Assembly (NCBI GenBank): GCA_019916065.1
Contig: CM034237.1
Coordinates: forward strand, 24,697,752 to 24,761,751
Direction of reading: 5' to 3'
Length of the DNA stretch: 64,000 nt
From: Vitellaria paradoxa
Taxonomy: Eukaryota; Streptophyta; Magnoliopsida; Ericales; Sapotaceae
Below are positions 35,460 to 47,285 of the stretch, one piece after another (positions within the stretch are counted from its first letter, which is position 1; each line of letters opens with the position of its first letter). A program made the position numbers and the translations under genes. The notes beneath the pieces are model-generated. The model was not told where the DNA came from. It ran no database searches and saw nothing but the letters and a program-made list of their open reading frames with translations.

Positions 35460-37762
35460 TGTTGCTAGTCCCTAGCAATGCCCTTTATTAAAATGAAATC
35501 CAACTACGATCCTATTTCTCTTTTCGTTGGAAACACGGCTACACTTAGCAACGTGTAGCAAGCCCTTTAAACCCCTAGGTTCCCCCTAGTGGACGAGTAA
35601 GGTCTCGTGAGAGTTTGCAATGATGCTACCCACAAACATCTATGGCATGGTCTCAATGTGTCAAAAAGTAATCAAGATCAAAAATGAATCAAACTCAAGC
35701 CCAACAAGTCACAAAACCCAAATATCATGTGTAATTCCCAAGTGCTAAGCATTAATGCATGGACTATCAAAGTAGAAAGAGCATGTGTGCAAACTTGTTT
35801 CATTCATTCAACAAGGTTGCAAGAGCATAAACGGAACTAGGTTTTGACTTCAAATACTCACAAGGTACCACTCATAGAAAGAAATTCACTCATCAAGGGT
35901 TCACACATACCTATTAGCATATAATGCTATCCTAGTTGCACATAACCCCACAAATAAGTGAGTGAACTGAAATGAAATTTAAAGTGGACAGCTCGTAACC
36001 ATGTTCCAATGCAAGTGTAAGAGATCACACCACACAACCTACATAAGACCACTACATGCACAATATAAGAGTTGCTTGCTTAGAATCCACTAGGTCTTTG
36101 TTTTGGTTGTAACTTGGCCAGGGGTAATGGTTAACAATGGAGGATATGGAAATCAAAGCACATGTCTTGGGATAAAGATGCTCAAGTGCGCACAAGTCCC
36201 AAACTACCCAATTCCTTTCCAAACCCAACAAGAACTACAACAAGAAGCTTATTCACAAACTAACAAACGACTCATGGGACATTCTCAATAATCACAATCC
36301 AATGCACACGTCCCAGAATTACACGAACAAAAAGAAATGGCAAACCTTTTTTTTTTTCTTTTCTTTTCTTTTTTTTTTCTTTTTTTTTTCTTTCTTTTTT
36401 TTTTCTTTTCTTTTTTTTTTCTTTTTTTTTTTCTTTCTTTTTTTGAAATAATGAAAATACATCAGCTAGATTCTCCACCCAATATTTCCTCTCAATGTGC
36501 TCTTAAAAATTTTCATTCCCAACCCCCATTCACATCATTGACTATTGAGGCACTTTTACAACCCAAGACATGTGAGAGTAAGGCTTAAAAGTGTGTGAAC
36601 AATGTTACGGGATAATTATATGAGATGGGAACCAAAAAGAAAAAAATATATATATATTTATCACACACTTTATTAAAAAGGTTTCAAGTTGGTTCCTAGG
36701 ATAATTCATAACCAAGAAAGGATAAAGAGGCCCAACAATAGCAAAGATGGCCTAGCATCATGCTCAAAGCTTGCAACAACTCATAATATGCCAAGTGAAA
36801 CTAATGCAAGTGTGTGTGATGCAATTGGTGCATTGGAAACCAAAATGAAGAATAAAAGGGCTGTGATTATGTGCAACCCCTCAAGAAAAGAATAATAGGC
36901 TCAAAAGCTCACCATTAAGGGGTATAAGTCTCTACCTAGTCCAAGAATGCTCAATTAACCAATGTTAAAGAAAATCAACTCCTAAGCACATAAACTCTTC
37001 TATTGATAGTCAAAGATGCACAAGGTCATTATACAATCAACTTGAACTAAGTTTCCTATTAAAGCTTGAACAAAACTCATTCATCACTTTCTCACTTAAT
37101 TCCACAATCGACCAAACCAGAAAGAAAGGATGACATGTAGGTACAAATGTGCTAAATTCATGTATTTATGCTTAAAGATGCTCAAAAAATTTTAAATTTT
37201 TACAATTTTGGCACAAAAGGTCATCATGCGAACCCTACCCCCCAACTTAAAATTCACATTGTCCTCAATGTGAGAACCATGATGCATATGTGGGTCTGTA
37301 GTGTGCAATAATGAGCATGATGATGAGCATGAAACAATAACAACAAAGGCACAAATAAGAACAAAGCACAAATTAAACCAAGCATGCACCTATTATTCAA
37401 GCCACTTAAGGCATCACCTAATACATCCCCTCAACTTAGATTCTACAGCACTCCCAACAAGAACAATTATGTATGTGAAGTACCAATTAGAAGTGCAAAA
37501 CTAAATAAAAGGGAGAGGAAGGATATTACCTCAAGAGCTTCCTTATTTGAAGAAAAGAAAAGAACTTGAGCAGTTTATTCCTTTGAATTAAATTGTACTA
37601 AAAGAAAAAAATAAAACTTCTACGAGATAAAATGTTAGAATAAACAAATAAAAGTAAAATAAAAGAAAATTAAAATTAACCTAGGCAGAAAGAAAACTAA
37701 AATAAATAAATAAGTAAATAAAATCTAATCTACTAATATACAAGGTTTAATGCCAAAACATA
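35460..37762 (-). other. 3' non-coding region of element B
   Basis: 2.3 kb with no supported coding. It contains a T-rich tract at 36347-36444 (A-rich on the element strand) and two internal polypurine copies (37231-37250, 37421-37440). Blocks near 35550-35640 and 36085-36200 match elements A and C. Lys-rich or Phe-rich ORFs at 36272-36588 are translations of the T-rich tract. Confidence 0.7.
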
Positions 37763-39652
37763 CTATCCAACTCCTAATCTCTCCCAAGCCTTACCAAATG
37801 GCTTTAGGAATGAAATATTCTCCTTGGGCCCAAGACTTACTGAAAATGAGTGTGCTCCTAGTGCAGAAAACACTAGAAAATGCATGGCCTTGTGGGAATC
37901 CTTGAATCCCAAATATGACCTAAATTTATTTGCATATGTGAACATGGAATGTAGTTGTGGGTTTTCTAGTATCCCCTCGACACCTAAAAAGTCAATGCAA
38001 ACTATTTTTTTGGTCTCCACCACTTCCCTAAATGTGTGGTCAGTCTTAGTCAAAACATGTTCAGTTCCCTCAGTAAGATTCCTAGTTGGGGCGACAGCAA
38101 AAGATGAGAGTTGTGCACCACTCTCACTCTTAGGCTTGTCTATCGAACTCTCAAAGGATGATAAAGAAAATTCACTCTCATAAGAGTCCTGCGTAATTGA
38201 AGTAGGAACCCAACCATAATTAGAATCATACTTCCACTCAAATATAGGGGTCTCAACAGGTAAGTCATCAAGTGTACTAGCCCCAACAGGAAAAGATATA
38301 TCAGAAGTGGTCTCAGTGAGTGGTATAGTGGAACATGATGAAACTAAAGTGACTGGCTTAACAGTGTGTTCCTCTGAACCTCTGGCATTAAAGTTCTCAG
38401 AATAAGTCTTAGGACTTTCCAAGGTCATCTGAGTTGTCAGGGTGGGATGAGCTTCAAGCTCTGTGGTGGTGTTGGTTGGCATGTCCTCTAGACTCTCAAC
38501 AGATGAAGTCTCGTGCACGTTAGAGTTTGGTGGGAACAAGTCAAAGGGCCCATTCCCTTCATTATCGCAACCATTATCAGAATAGTCACTCCACTCAAAG
38601 TCTAGGGTTTTTGAATTAGAATTTTCTCGTGCAAGTAACAAAAAGGGCCTAGATTCAGCTATTTCAGCTTCAGTGCGTGGACGAATATAAGGACATGCTG
38701 TGGACTCGAACAATGTATCATCTAATGTAGAGTCAATATGTGTGGAAGTCTCATGTGCACTAGAATCTACTTTTAAGTTAACTTCTTCCCTATGTTGAGT
38801 TTTCTTGCAGAGTGACTCAACTTGTGTATTGCTAGATTCAGTAAGCCAATGATCTAGAGGTTCCTCGGACTGGCCCTCGGTGAGTAGAGTGGAGTTGGGA
38901 CAAGCAATATCCAAGTAATCAGGTCCAACACCTACTCCATTTTCTAAGGATTGAACATAAGAATCAAGTGAAGTAGGAGGATGTGGGAAAGAATCCGTGT
39001 GGCTTTCAAGTGACTGAGGTTCAAAACTAGGTTCAAGTTTTTCTTGTGGCTTGGTGTGTTCATAGAAAAATTCAAAAAATGACCATGCCTCTTCTGGGGT
39101 AAGGTCAAGAAATTCCTTACCCAAACTTTTATCAAATGGTTGGTGTAACTCACAAGGTAGAGCATTGTAGAATATGCCTAGAATGTACCACAGTTCTAGT
39201 CCATGATTTGGGAAAGTTTCTAAAAGGTTTTTAAATCTCTCCCAGCATTTATAAAATACTTCACCCTTCTTGAAACAAAAACTTCTAATTTGAAAGCGGA
39301 AAGTGAAGTTTTGAAAATTGGGGAGAAACTTTGCAATAAAATCATTTTGTAACTCTTCCCAAATATTAATGGACCAAGTAGCGGCACGACACCAATCATC
39401 AGCTACTCCACATAATGATAACGGGAAAAAATTATACTTAAATGTGTTATCTATGTAACCACTCGTGCAATAGAAACAAACTGACTCAAAACGTTCTAAA
39501 TGAACTCTAGGGTCCTCATGTTGAAGTCCATAAAATTTAGGTAACATGGAAAAAGTTTCTAGGCAAAATTCAATTCCATAAATGCTGCCTAAATAACTAA
39601 TGAGTGGGTGAATGGTGTCTGGTGAACCAGAATTATAAGGAAAATAATCCAT
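37763..39652 (-). CDS. gag: Gag-like protein of element B, 629 aa, open reading frame
   Basis: The ATG at 39652 lies about 110 nt inside the 5' LTR, right after the primer site, and is the first in this frame. Residues about 50-170 form a Retrotrans_gag-like domain (LERFESVCFYC, LSLCGVADDWC, GEVFYKCWERFKNLL, LGKEFLDLTPEEAWSF). Residues about 190-560 are acidic and Ser/Thr/Pro/Glu-rich, probably disordered. The C-terminus FLKPFGKAWERLGVG recurs in element C. I see no zinc knuckle, protease or pol motif. Likely role: capsid-type protein of a non-autonomous retrotransposon; the function of the long acidic tail is unknown. An uninterrupted frame fits the very recent insertion. Confidence 0.85.
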   Translation of the reverse strand: MDYFPYNSGSPDTIHPLISYLGSIYGIEFCLETFSMLPKFYGLQHEDPRVHLERFESVCFYCTSGYIDNTFKYNFFPLSLCGVADDWCRAATWSINIWEELQNDFIAKFLPNFQNFTFRFQIRSFCFKKGEVFYKCWERFKNLLETFPNHGLELWYILGIFYNALPCELHQPFDKSLGKEFLDLTPEEAWSFFEFFYEHTKPQEKLEPSFEPQSLESHTDSFPHPPTSLDSYVQSLENGVGVGPDYLDIACPNSTLLTEGQSEEPLDHWLTESSNTQVESLCKKTQHREEVNLKVDSSAHETSTHIDSTLDDTLFESTACPYIRPRTEAEIAESRPFLLLARENSNSKTLDFEWSDYSDNGCDNEGNGPFDLFPPNSNVHETSSVESLEDMPTNTTTELEAHPTLTTQMTLESPKTYSENFNARGSEEHTVKPVTLVSSCSTIPLTETTSDISFPVGASTLDDLPVETPIFEWKYDSNYGWVPTSITQDSYESEFSLSSFESSIDKPKSESGAQLSSFAVAPTRNLTEGTEHVLTKTDHTFREVVETKKIVCIDFLGVEGILENPQLHSMFTYANKFRSYLGFKDSHKAMHFLVFSALGAHSFSVSLGPKENISFLKPFGKAWERLGVG

Positions 39653-39738
39653 GTTAAAAAATTTTATTTTATTATTATTTTTTTTTTAGAAAAAGAAGTT
39701 AACTTAAAAATGAAAACAACCTAAAAACTAAAATTTGG

Positions 39739-39757
39739 CTCCCCGGCAACGGCGCCA
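39739..39757 (-). promoter_or_regulatory. Primer binding site of element B (tRNA-Asp type)
   Basis: On the minus strand TGGCGCCGTTGCCGGGGAG starts a few bases inside the 5' LTR. This is the Athila-type site, complementary to the 3' end of a tRNA, most likely tRNA-Asp. Confidence 0.85.
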
Positions 39758-39763
39758 AAAACT

Positions 39764-41601
39764 TGACCGCTATTAGAAAATGCGTCTAAATTAACCCCCA
39801 AGTGCAAGGGCGTGCGGTGTAGTTTTAACTCGGTGAGTCCGAGGTCGAATTCACAAGGAGCCTATGATATTTAGTTTCTAGGTTAAAATGGAAATCCTAA
39901 ATTTGATTGTAAACTAAGTTTGAAAAGTTAATTAAAACTAATTCCTAGGGTTTTGCAAGTTCAAAATGTAAACTAAAACAAATTAACAACTTATTACCAA
40001 AATTCCAGTAATTTAAAATTGATTTTTTTGATTCAAGGGATAAAATATTAGCTAAATGAATTTTTCCTAATTTAAATGCGCAGCAAAATAATCTAATCTA
40101 AAAACTGCAATGTAAATACTTCAATTAAATCAAACAAAGGCAATTCAATTAATAAGCAAATAAATTTGAGAAGTCCTTGATCCAACTATCAATTCCGGGT
40201 AGTTTACGTCTTCACTATGGGATGAGTTGTAATACTTGCGTTAAAACCTAAATTAGGATTTATTCGAAAATTATTGAGAAAGTTTTAATCAAAAGCTTTT
40301 ACCAGTGATTACAGAGAATATAGTCAAAAACTTCTATTTTCGAAGTGTTTTCAAACAATCCTATTCGAATTCGGATTCAAATCCAATTCTTCTAGTTTAT
40401 CCAAAATTATTAAGAAAGTTTTAATCGAAAACCTTTACCAGTGATTACAGAGAATATAGTCAAAGATTTTCGTTTTCGAATGTTTCTGAAATAAACTAAT
40501 TCAAATTAGGATTCAAAATCTGAATTTTCAGTTCTTCAAAATTATTGAGAAAATTTTAATCGAAAACCCTTACCAGTGATTACAGAGAATATAGTCAAAG
40601 GTTTTCGTTTTCGAAAGTTTTTGAAAGAACTGAATTAGGTTTTAAAAAGTGTAGATCCCTTCGCATGAGCTTTCGCAAACCATGCGAAGGGTCTACGTAC
40701 ATCCCATAGATCAGAGTAAACTACCCTTTCTTGATTCGTTGAATCAAGAACTAGGGTTTCTACGCTAGCATGATTTTAAACAAAACGAAAGCATAAACAT
40801 TAGATGTACCACTAGAAAATAATAAATCATATATTAAATTAACGAAACGAAAGTCAACTTACACGGCAAGCAACTCTGAAACTACGTAATGAAAGAGCAG
40901 TGCAGCGAAGAATAACCAAACATCGAACAACTCCATAAACAAGACAAGTAATTGAAAACTCTCTAAAAAAGCTATTCTAAAACTCTCAAAGTATCTGAAA
41001 ATATGAAAAAGAGGTTCCTAAAGTATGTAGAACTAAAAACTAGGGCCCCCTTGGGTCGGCCATGTAGCAGATGTTATAAAGAAGTTGTAAAGAAAACCCT
41101 AAAAGATGGAGTGAAGCCGCACGCGCATAACACACTGTGGTCCGGACCGTTTGGCAGGTGGTCCGGACCACAGAAACTTTGTTCTTCAAGTTCTGCTTCT
41201 CGTTTGCTGCTTCTAACAGCTTTCTGTCCTCAACTTCCACTGTGATTTTGACCTCGAAAACGATCGATTCAGGCTTCGGCTAAAGCACGAAAGTTGTAGC
41301 CCTTTGAGTCTTCTTTCCAACCCAAAAAGAATCAGGTCAATCCGAGTTTTGAGTGAGAAGATATGGTCGAAATACTGACAGAGTGTCAAGCTGGAACTTC
41401 AGCTGCACACCACTTCAACCATCTAGAACTTCGGACCCTTTTTCTCTCCTCGGCGGCCACTTTCATCATTGCTAATCTCACTTATTTTACCCCTTTACCT
41501 GCAATTAAGAAAATAATAATAAAAATTCAAAATAAACTACTTAAATGCATCAAAAGTTATATAAAAGTGGAGTTTGTAATAGCACTTTTCAAGTGCAATC
41601 A
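39764..41601 (-). repeat. 5' LTR of element B
   Basis: Partner of 33607-35443, with six substitutions and one 1-bp indel seen by eye. It carries the same triplicated repeats (40268-40650), hairpins (40651-40696, 40728-40750), CpG palindromes (about 41146-41170) and module copy (41289-41398). It should contain the promoter, but no perfect TATA box stands out. TTTATAA on the minus strand near 41078 is a weak candidate. Confidence 0.95.
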
Positions 41602-42800
41602 CTGTTAAAATTAAATTCGATATTAATAAATTTCTTATCATGAATTCTGAAACTACTAGAACCGATTATATCTCACTAAGGTCACTGATTATTCTAACGG
41701 ATGAAAATTATTGCTCTATTATATTAAATATTCATGAATTTATTCTAAGAATAGTAATATGAATTATTCTTAATCATTCAAAAACTTTAGAATTGGCTAA
41801 ATCTCATTGAGATCCTTGATACTTCTAACAAATTATGATTTCTAAATTGAAATTAACTTAGGTTACTAACACTTGATTTCAATTCTATACTTCTAAAAAC
41901 AATCAGAATTAACTATATGTCATTGAGATCATTGGTATTTCTAGCTGATTAAATATTATTAAATAAAACTAATTTAAAGTATTTGTTATGCCATTATGTT
42001 TATAGTTGCTAGTCCTAATTTATAGGTAAGGGTGGAAATGAGGCAAGCTAAGCCGAACTTTAACTTATTTGAACTTAGCTTGAGTTATTTATACTGGACT
42101 TAAGCTTAAGCTCAAGCTCAAGCTAGGTTTGAACTTCTATGTAGACTCGAACTCAATTCGATAAAGAAGAATTTAGGCTTGAGATTGGTTTGTTAATAGT
42201 TCGATTAAATCAAAATAACATTATTTTAGTCTAAAATATAATCAATAAAATATTATAATAAAGTATTATAAAAAATTATTAAAAATATAAAAATATTATA
42301 AATATATATATATATATATATATAATTTTACCATGATGGCTCATGAACTTTCAAGTTGAGCTTTTCTAGATCCAAGCTCGAGCTCGATTCTAAATAAGTC
42401 ACAAATCAAGCTTGATTCGATCTCATTTTAGTTATGAATCGAGATCGAGTAGGGTTTTTTTTTTTTTTTTTTGGGAGCAAACCTTGAATAGTTCCTAAAA
42501 AAACTTGGTTCATTTCCATTCTTATTTGTAGGTTTAGATTAAGTATAGCTTTTTTTTTTGTTATAATTTATTTATTGTTTTATTGAGACTTAGTTATTAG
42601 GATTTAACACTAAAACTTAATTTTTGCAGTATCTTTATATTTAGTTTACGATTAATTAAAATTTATAAATAAATAGTGTATATAATTTTAAGTTTTGGGA
42701 ACTATTTTGTTTGTTTAGTCTATTCTCTGTGCATACAGTCCTAGACTCACCAGGTTAAACTACAGCATACACCCTTATACTTGGAGGATGTTTTTAACTA
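41602..42800 (+). mobile_element. LTR fragment, right part (interrupted by element B)
   Basis: Continuation of 33146-33606. Three diverged repeats start near 41647, 41786 and 41891 (each with CTMATTRAGATC-like text). The right end, about 42730-42800, reads CTCACCAGGTTAAACTACAG and then CACCCTTATACTTGGAGG. It mirrors the conserved end of the LTRs of A, B and C. It is probably an old solo or truncated Athila-like LTR. An (AT)n run lies at about 42302-42325. Confidence 0.5.
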
Positions 42801-43551
42801 GGCTTGTCAATGGGCCAAATTTGGAATGAACTACATGCTAATCTGCGTCTGCCTAACTTTATAGGTTACTAACCTATTGGATGTAAGTCACATACTCAAA
42901 ATTTTCAACCATTGGGTATATTTATACTGCTATTTACAGTACCTCTATATCCAAAACTCAAAATCAATACTTATTACATCGTTCTATGATATACCATAAT
43001 ATAATCACCATCATATTCCATGCCTATTAACTAATAATAGCTTATACATCTTATTTACTCACTTAACATCATATAAGACTTTACCTATGCATGGTAAGAT
43101 CAAACCTTACATGAATAAGTCAATCTCCCTTCACACTCAACATTCTTCATTGTAGCAAAGTACCGGTCCATGGCTCTCATTTGAAAGTTTCCACTTGACA
43201 AACACTTCTAGATTGAAAAAAACCATAAACATCGATCCCTATCTAGACCTATAAATCAGCTAACCCATGTTTCCAAATACAAACACAAGGCCAACCCCTG
43301 TTCCCAAATCATTATCGAAACCTTGCACCTTCATTCCAAAGATACTTCAATTTCTAAACCTTCACACCAAATAATTCATGTTAGTAATTACACAAACTCC
43401 ACAAATAAAACCAACACGGTCATATTCTTTGCACTTCACTGACATTCTGAAAACTTACCAATCCAAGGGCATACCCGTTTAAACTCGTCTAACACTTGAG
43501 GATATTTCAAGTCCATCCTACCACTTACATAAGAAATAAACATGTCACAAA
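42801..43551. other. Spacer, origin not recognised
   Basis: No ORF of note. It continues at 51635 beyond element C. TAGGTTACTAACCTATTGGA near 42862-42881 resembles the sequence near 12709-12730 in reverse, which hints at a shared, unrecognised repeat. Confidence 0.4.
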
Positions 43552-43556
43552 CACCA

Positions 43557-45549
43557 TGATTAGCATGCATTATTGTACAATTATATATATATTGAGCATG
43601 CTAATTATGAATTTACAGTTATTATTGGCGATGTGTTAGTGTGATTATCTCATTTCCATGCATTCTTAGTGTGTGTATATTTCAGGTGATATAATATGGT
43701 ATTTTTGGCCCAAACAACACCAAGGTTGCATGTGAGGAAGAGCCATCCCAAGGCATAAGATCAACTACCATGGGTGCCAAGGAGAAGGAAGTGGTTTGAA
43801 GTTCAAAATAGTTGAAGTGGTGTGCGGTTGAAGTTCCAGCTCAACACCCTCTCAGTTTTCCAGCCATAACTTTTTCGTCACAACTCAAAATGGTTCCATT
43901 CTTTTTGCGTTGGAAAGAAGACTCGAAGCCCTACAACTTTTCTGGTATAGCCGAAGCCTGAATCTGTCATCTTCAATGTCAAAATCGCATCAGAAGTCAG
44001 GGACAGAAAACTGTCAAAGAAGAACTGTTCACTGTAATTGCAGATGGGCGCCCCACCTAGACCCATGGGCACCCCTGAGGACCCTTGGGCACCCCACTCT
44101 TCATCAGATGGGCACCCACAGAGAGGGAGTTCTGACTGCTGTTTTTTGGCTAACTCTTTGAGGATTTCATCAAACACTTGTACCTTGGGCGCCCATGATT
44201 ACTTGTCCAGCACACTTTTAATTAAATTTTGAATTATGAAATTACACTTTTACCCTTGAGTTATGTAATGATATAAAAGGGCAAATTTCTGATGTACAGG
44301 AGTCGAAACCCTACGCACTTCTTCTCTTTTTCTTAGTTTAGTTTAGATTAGGGTTACGATTTCGATTTCGCTTTGGATTGGATTGTTCAAGCTTAATTTC
44401 ATCTTCACAATAAGATTTACGTGTAAGTTCTATTTGTTAATTTGTTTTAATCAGAATTTCATGTTCTTCGTGCTTTGTCTTCTATGTTCACTCCGTAGTA
44501 TTTCGTAGACTTAGTTTGGATTGATTTGCTTTCGAAATTGCTTTAGCTTATTTCTATATCCTTCGTTTTCGTGTTTGAGTGCTTGATGAAGGTTATTTTC
44601 TTTTTGAAAGGCTTTGTTAATACTTTCGCAATGTTAGACTAGGGTTAGTTCTTGGCTTCAAGCCATTGAAAGTGGTGAAGTAGTTGGTGAACTCAAATGT
44701 AAACGAGTTTTATTTAACAAAATATATTTTGGACTTTTAATTGGAATTTCGTAGTAAGCTAGGGTTCTCTTGAAACCTACTCACCCGTGTCACAACCGTA
44801 GCTTGGTTACAAGTTTTAACTTGTGCACACCAAGTGTTCGGTTTAATGTCCCGGTGAGTTAGAATCTGATTTTCCAAGACCCAAATTAGGTTTTCTTACA
44901 AAATCAGTCACCCGTGTTAAAACCAAAACTTGGTTACGATTGGCCACTCGTGCAAACCAAGTGGTTGGTTCAATGGCTCGGTGATTCGAACCTTATTTTC
45001 ATGAAACCAAAACATGAGGTTTTCTTAAGAAACCGATTCACCTGTGTTATAATTGAAGTCTAGTTATGAGTTGATGCTCATGCACACTAGGTGTTCGATT
45101 CAATGTCCCGGTGAGTCTGAAACTAATTTCAAAAGCCTCCGCTTACTCTGAATTCCATAAATTAGTTTTTAATGAAATATCTTCCGACCTAGCAATGCAT
45201 GTGCATTTGTTAGGTTGAGTTATAAATGCATTTGAGTAAACCACTACCCACTACTGGATTTGGTTCGAAGCCAAGATCATTTTAGTTAGTTTATTTTCAA
45301 TATTTGCATTCTAGTTTAATATCACAATTTGCTTCGCTCTACCATTCTCAACCCAGCCATATTCAAATCACTTTGTAATTCAAAAATTAGTTTAGATTAG
45401 CTTAGGCTCACCTACTAATTAAGAGAACAAGTCTAGTGTCTTTTAACACAGCACTCCCTGTGGAGATGACCTCGGTTCTCACCGAGTAAGACTACGACCA
45501 CCCTCTTGCACTTGAGAGGTAGAACCCGAACACATTTCAGGGTCGATCA
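43557..45549 (+). repeat. 5' LTR of element C (1993 bp)
   Basis: Begins TGATTAGCATGC and ends GGGTCGATCA. It holds the module on the minus strand at 43832-43944, a GGGCGCCC-type minisatellite at about 44040-44215, a TATA box at 44272, and three direct repeats of about 126-131 bp starting near 44772, 44898 and 45029. Confidence 0.95.
44272..44280 (+). promoter_or_regulatory. TATA box of element C 5' LTR
   Basis: TATAAAAGG, with the same motif at 50358-50366 in the 3' LTR. It is the best core-promoter candidate of the element and marks the likely U3/R border shortly downstream. Confidence 0.7.
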
Positions 45550-45555
45550 AGTTTT

Positions 45556-45573
45556 TGGCGCCGTTGCCAGGGG
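45556..45573 (+). promoter_or_regulatory. Primer binding site of element C (tRNA-Asp type)
   Basis: TGGCGCCGTTGCCAGGGG begins six bases after the 5' LTR end and matches the site in element B with one difference. Confidence 0.85.
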
Positions 45574-45801
45574 AGGGCAACTAAGTGCTAGACTTGGGAG
45601 TTAAAGGGGAGTTCATTTGAGAAATTGGGTGAATTTTTCTTTTCTCCACCTCTTTATTAGTAGTTTTTTTTTCTTTTGCATTGTAACATATTCATTTGCA
45701 TATCATATAACTTAGCTTGCATGTTAGTTAACTTAGGTTGTATTTTAGTATAGTTTTTGTTTTCTCTCATTTTGTTTTCATTTTTATGTTCTTATCATAG
45801 A

Positions 45802-47285
45802 CATGGATTTTAGGTGAATTCAATCATGGTCCCTTTGATGCCCAAGCCTACATTAAGTCTCTAAGTAACCAATTTGGATATGACTATACATTAGAGACCT
45901 ATCACCAATTACCCCAATTTTTCGGGCATGAGGAGGAAGACCCATGTCTTCATCTTGATAGGTTTGAGGCAGTGTGTGGCTTATGTGATGATGTTCGAAT
46001 GATTAAGAGACTTAGGTTCTTGTTTTTCCCTTTGTCTTTACAAAGTGTGGCTGGTGACTGGTGCTATGATTTTGGTGAATGGACCACTTGGGATCAATGT
46101 GTTCAAGCTTTTATTGAGCATTTCCTCCCTATTCATCAAACCTTCACCCATGGCTTTCAAATTAGAAATTTTTATCAACAAAAGGGTGAAGTATTTTATA
46201 AATGCTGGGAGAGATTTAATATACTTTTAGGACACTTTCCCAAGTCATGGATTAGAGTTAGGGGACCTCATAGCCATATTATATAATGCTCTATCTCATG
46301 AGTTGCACCCGGCATTCGATATAGTCTTGGGGAAGGAATTTCTTGACCTCACACCAGGTGAGGCATGGTCATTCCTTGAATTTTTCTCTGAACACACCAG
46401 GCCACTGGAAAGACTTGAACCTAGTTTTGAACCTTACACACTTGCTAGCCATACCGACCTTTTCCCGTATGCTCCTACTTCACTTGATCCTCATGATCCA
46501 TCCTGTGGAAGTAGTGTATGCGTGGAGCCTGACTACTCGGATTTTGCATGTCCCAACCTTGTTCCACTCACTGAGGGCCAGTCTAAGGAGCCCCGAGATT
46601 ATTGGCCTAGTAAACCTTATGATGCACAATTTGAGACCATAGGCACTGAGTGGGACAATTGCCCTAACCACACTAGGGATGATGTTTGGGATGAGTGTCT
46701 TTCTCATTTCCCTGTGGATTCTCCTATTCTGGAGACTTCTTTACCACATTTTGAGAGTCAGGGAGACATGCAGTCCTTTCCTACTACTGAGTTTGATGCT
46801 CAGCCCACCCAGACCACTCCGGGCCCTATTGAGAGTCTTTTGACTCCCTTTGAGCAATTGCAAGTTACAATGCCCGAGGAGCATATCATGAGTCAGTTGA
46901 TCCTTGCTCACTCACTTATTCACCTGAGGTTGAGAGTAGTGCGCACCTCTTACCTCTTGACTCAGCCCCACCTGAGAAGTTCATTTCGGGGATTATGAGT
47001 GATCATGTGACCGATCATCACTGGGGGGAGATAGTAGACATTGGGGGAGAGTACATTGATTTTCTGGGTATTGAGAGACTTGAACCCGCCATATCCATGT
47101 CCATGTCCATGTCCTTGCATGCATTATGGCCACATTCGAGGTTTCCAGAACCTCACTCGGCCTTACATCCCTTGATGTGTTTTACATCCAAGGAGCGTCC
47201 ACCTTCAGTGCTTCGTGGGTCCAAAAAGAACATTTTATTTCTTAAACCATTTGTGGACGCATGGGATAGAGAGGGTGTTGGATAA
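45802..47285 (+). pseudogene. gag: Gag-like gene of element C, broken by frameshifts
   Basis: The ATG at 45802 is out of frame with the gag domain, which reads on from about 45820 (YDYTLETYHQLPQFFGHEEE). The frame continues through VAGDWCYDF and GEVFYKCWERFNILL until a frameshift near 46245. After that, the frame at about 46260-46998 restores homology to element B (LGKEFLDLTPGEAWSF). Another shift near 46900-46995 leads to the last piece (46995-47285), ending ILFLKPFVDAWDREGVG. Domain order and the C-terminal motif are as in B. A short GTCCAT repeat lies near 47095-47115. At least three frame breaks mean no full protein. Confidence 0.85.

Larger units (their letters stand above)
33607..41601 (-). 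mobile_element. Element B: young gag-only Athila-like retrotransposon
   Basis: A complete 8.0-kb element on the minus strand with TG...CA LTRs of 1837 and 1838 bp and a perfect target duplication CTGTT (33602-33606 and 41602-41606). A primer site TGGCGCCGTTGCCGGGGA follows the 5' LTR and a polypurine tract precedes the 3' LTR. I count seven LTR differences, so insertion was very recent. One long ORF (gag-like, 629 codons) is open; pol is absent and there is no room for it. Mobility would require proteins from an autonomous Athila-type element. Confidence 0.95.

Noticed and set aside
36272..36588. Lys-rich and Phe-rich ORFs on opposite strands
   Set aside because: Both cover the T-rich tract of element B, which is low-complexity DNA.
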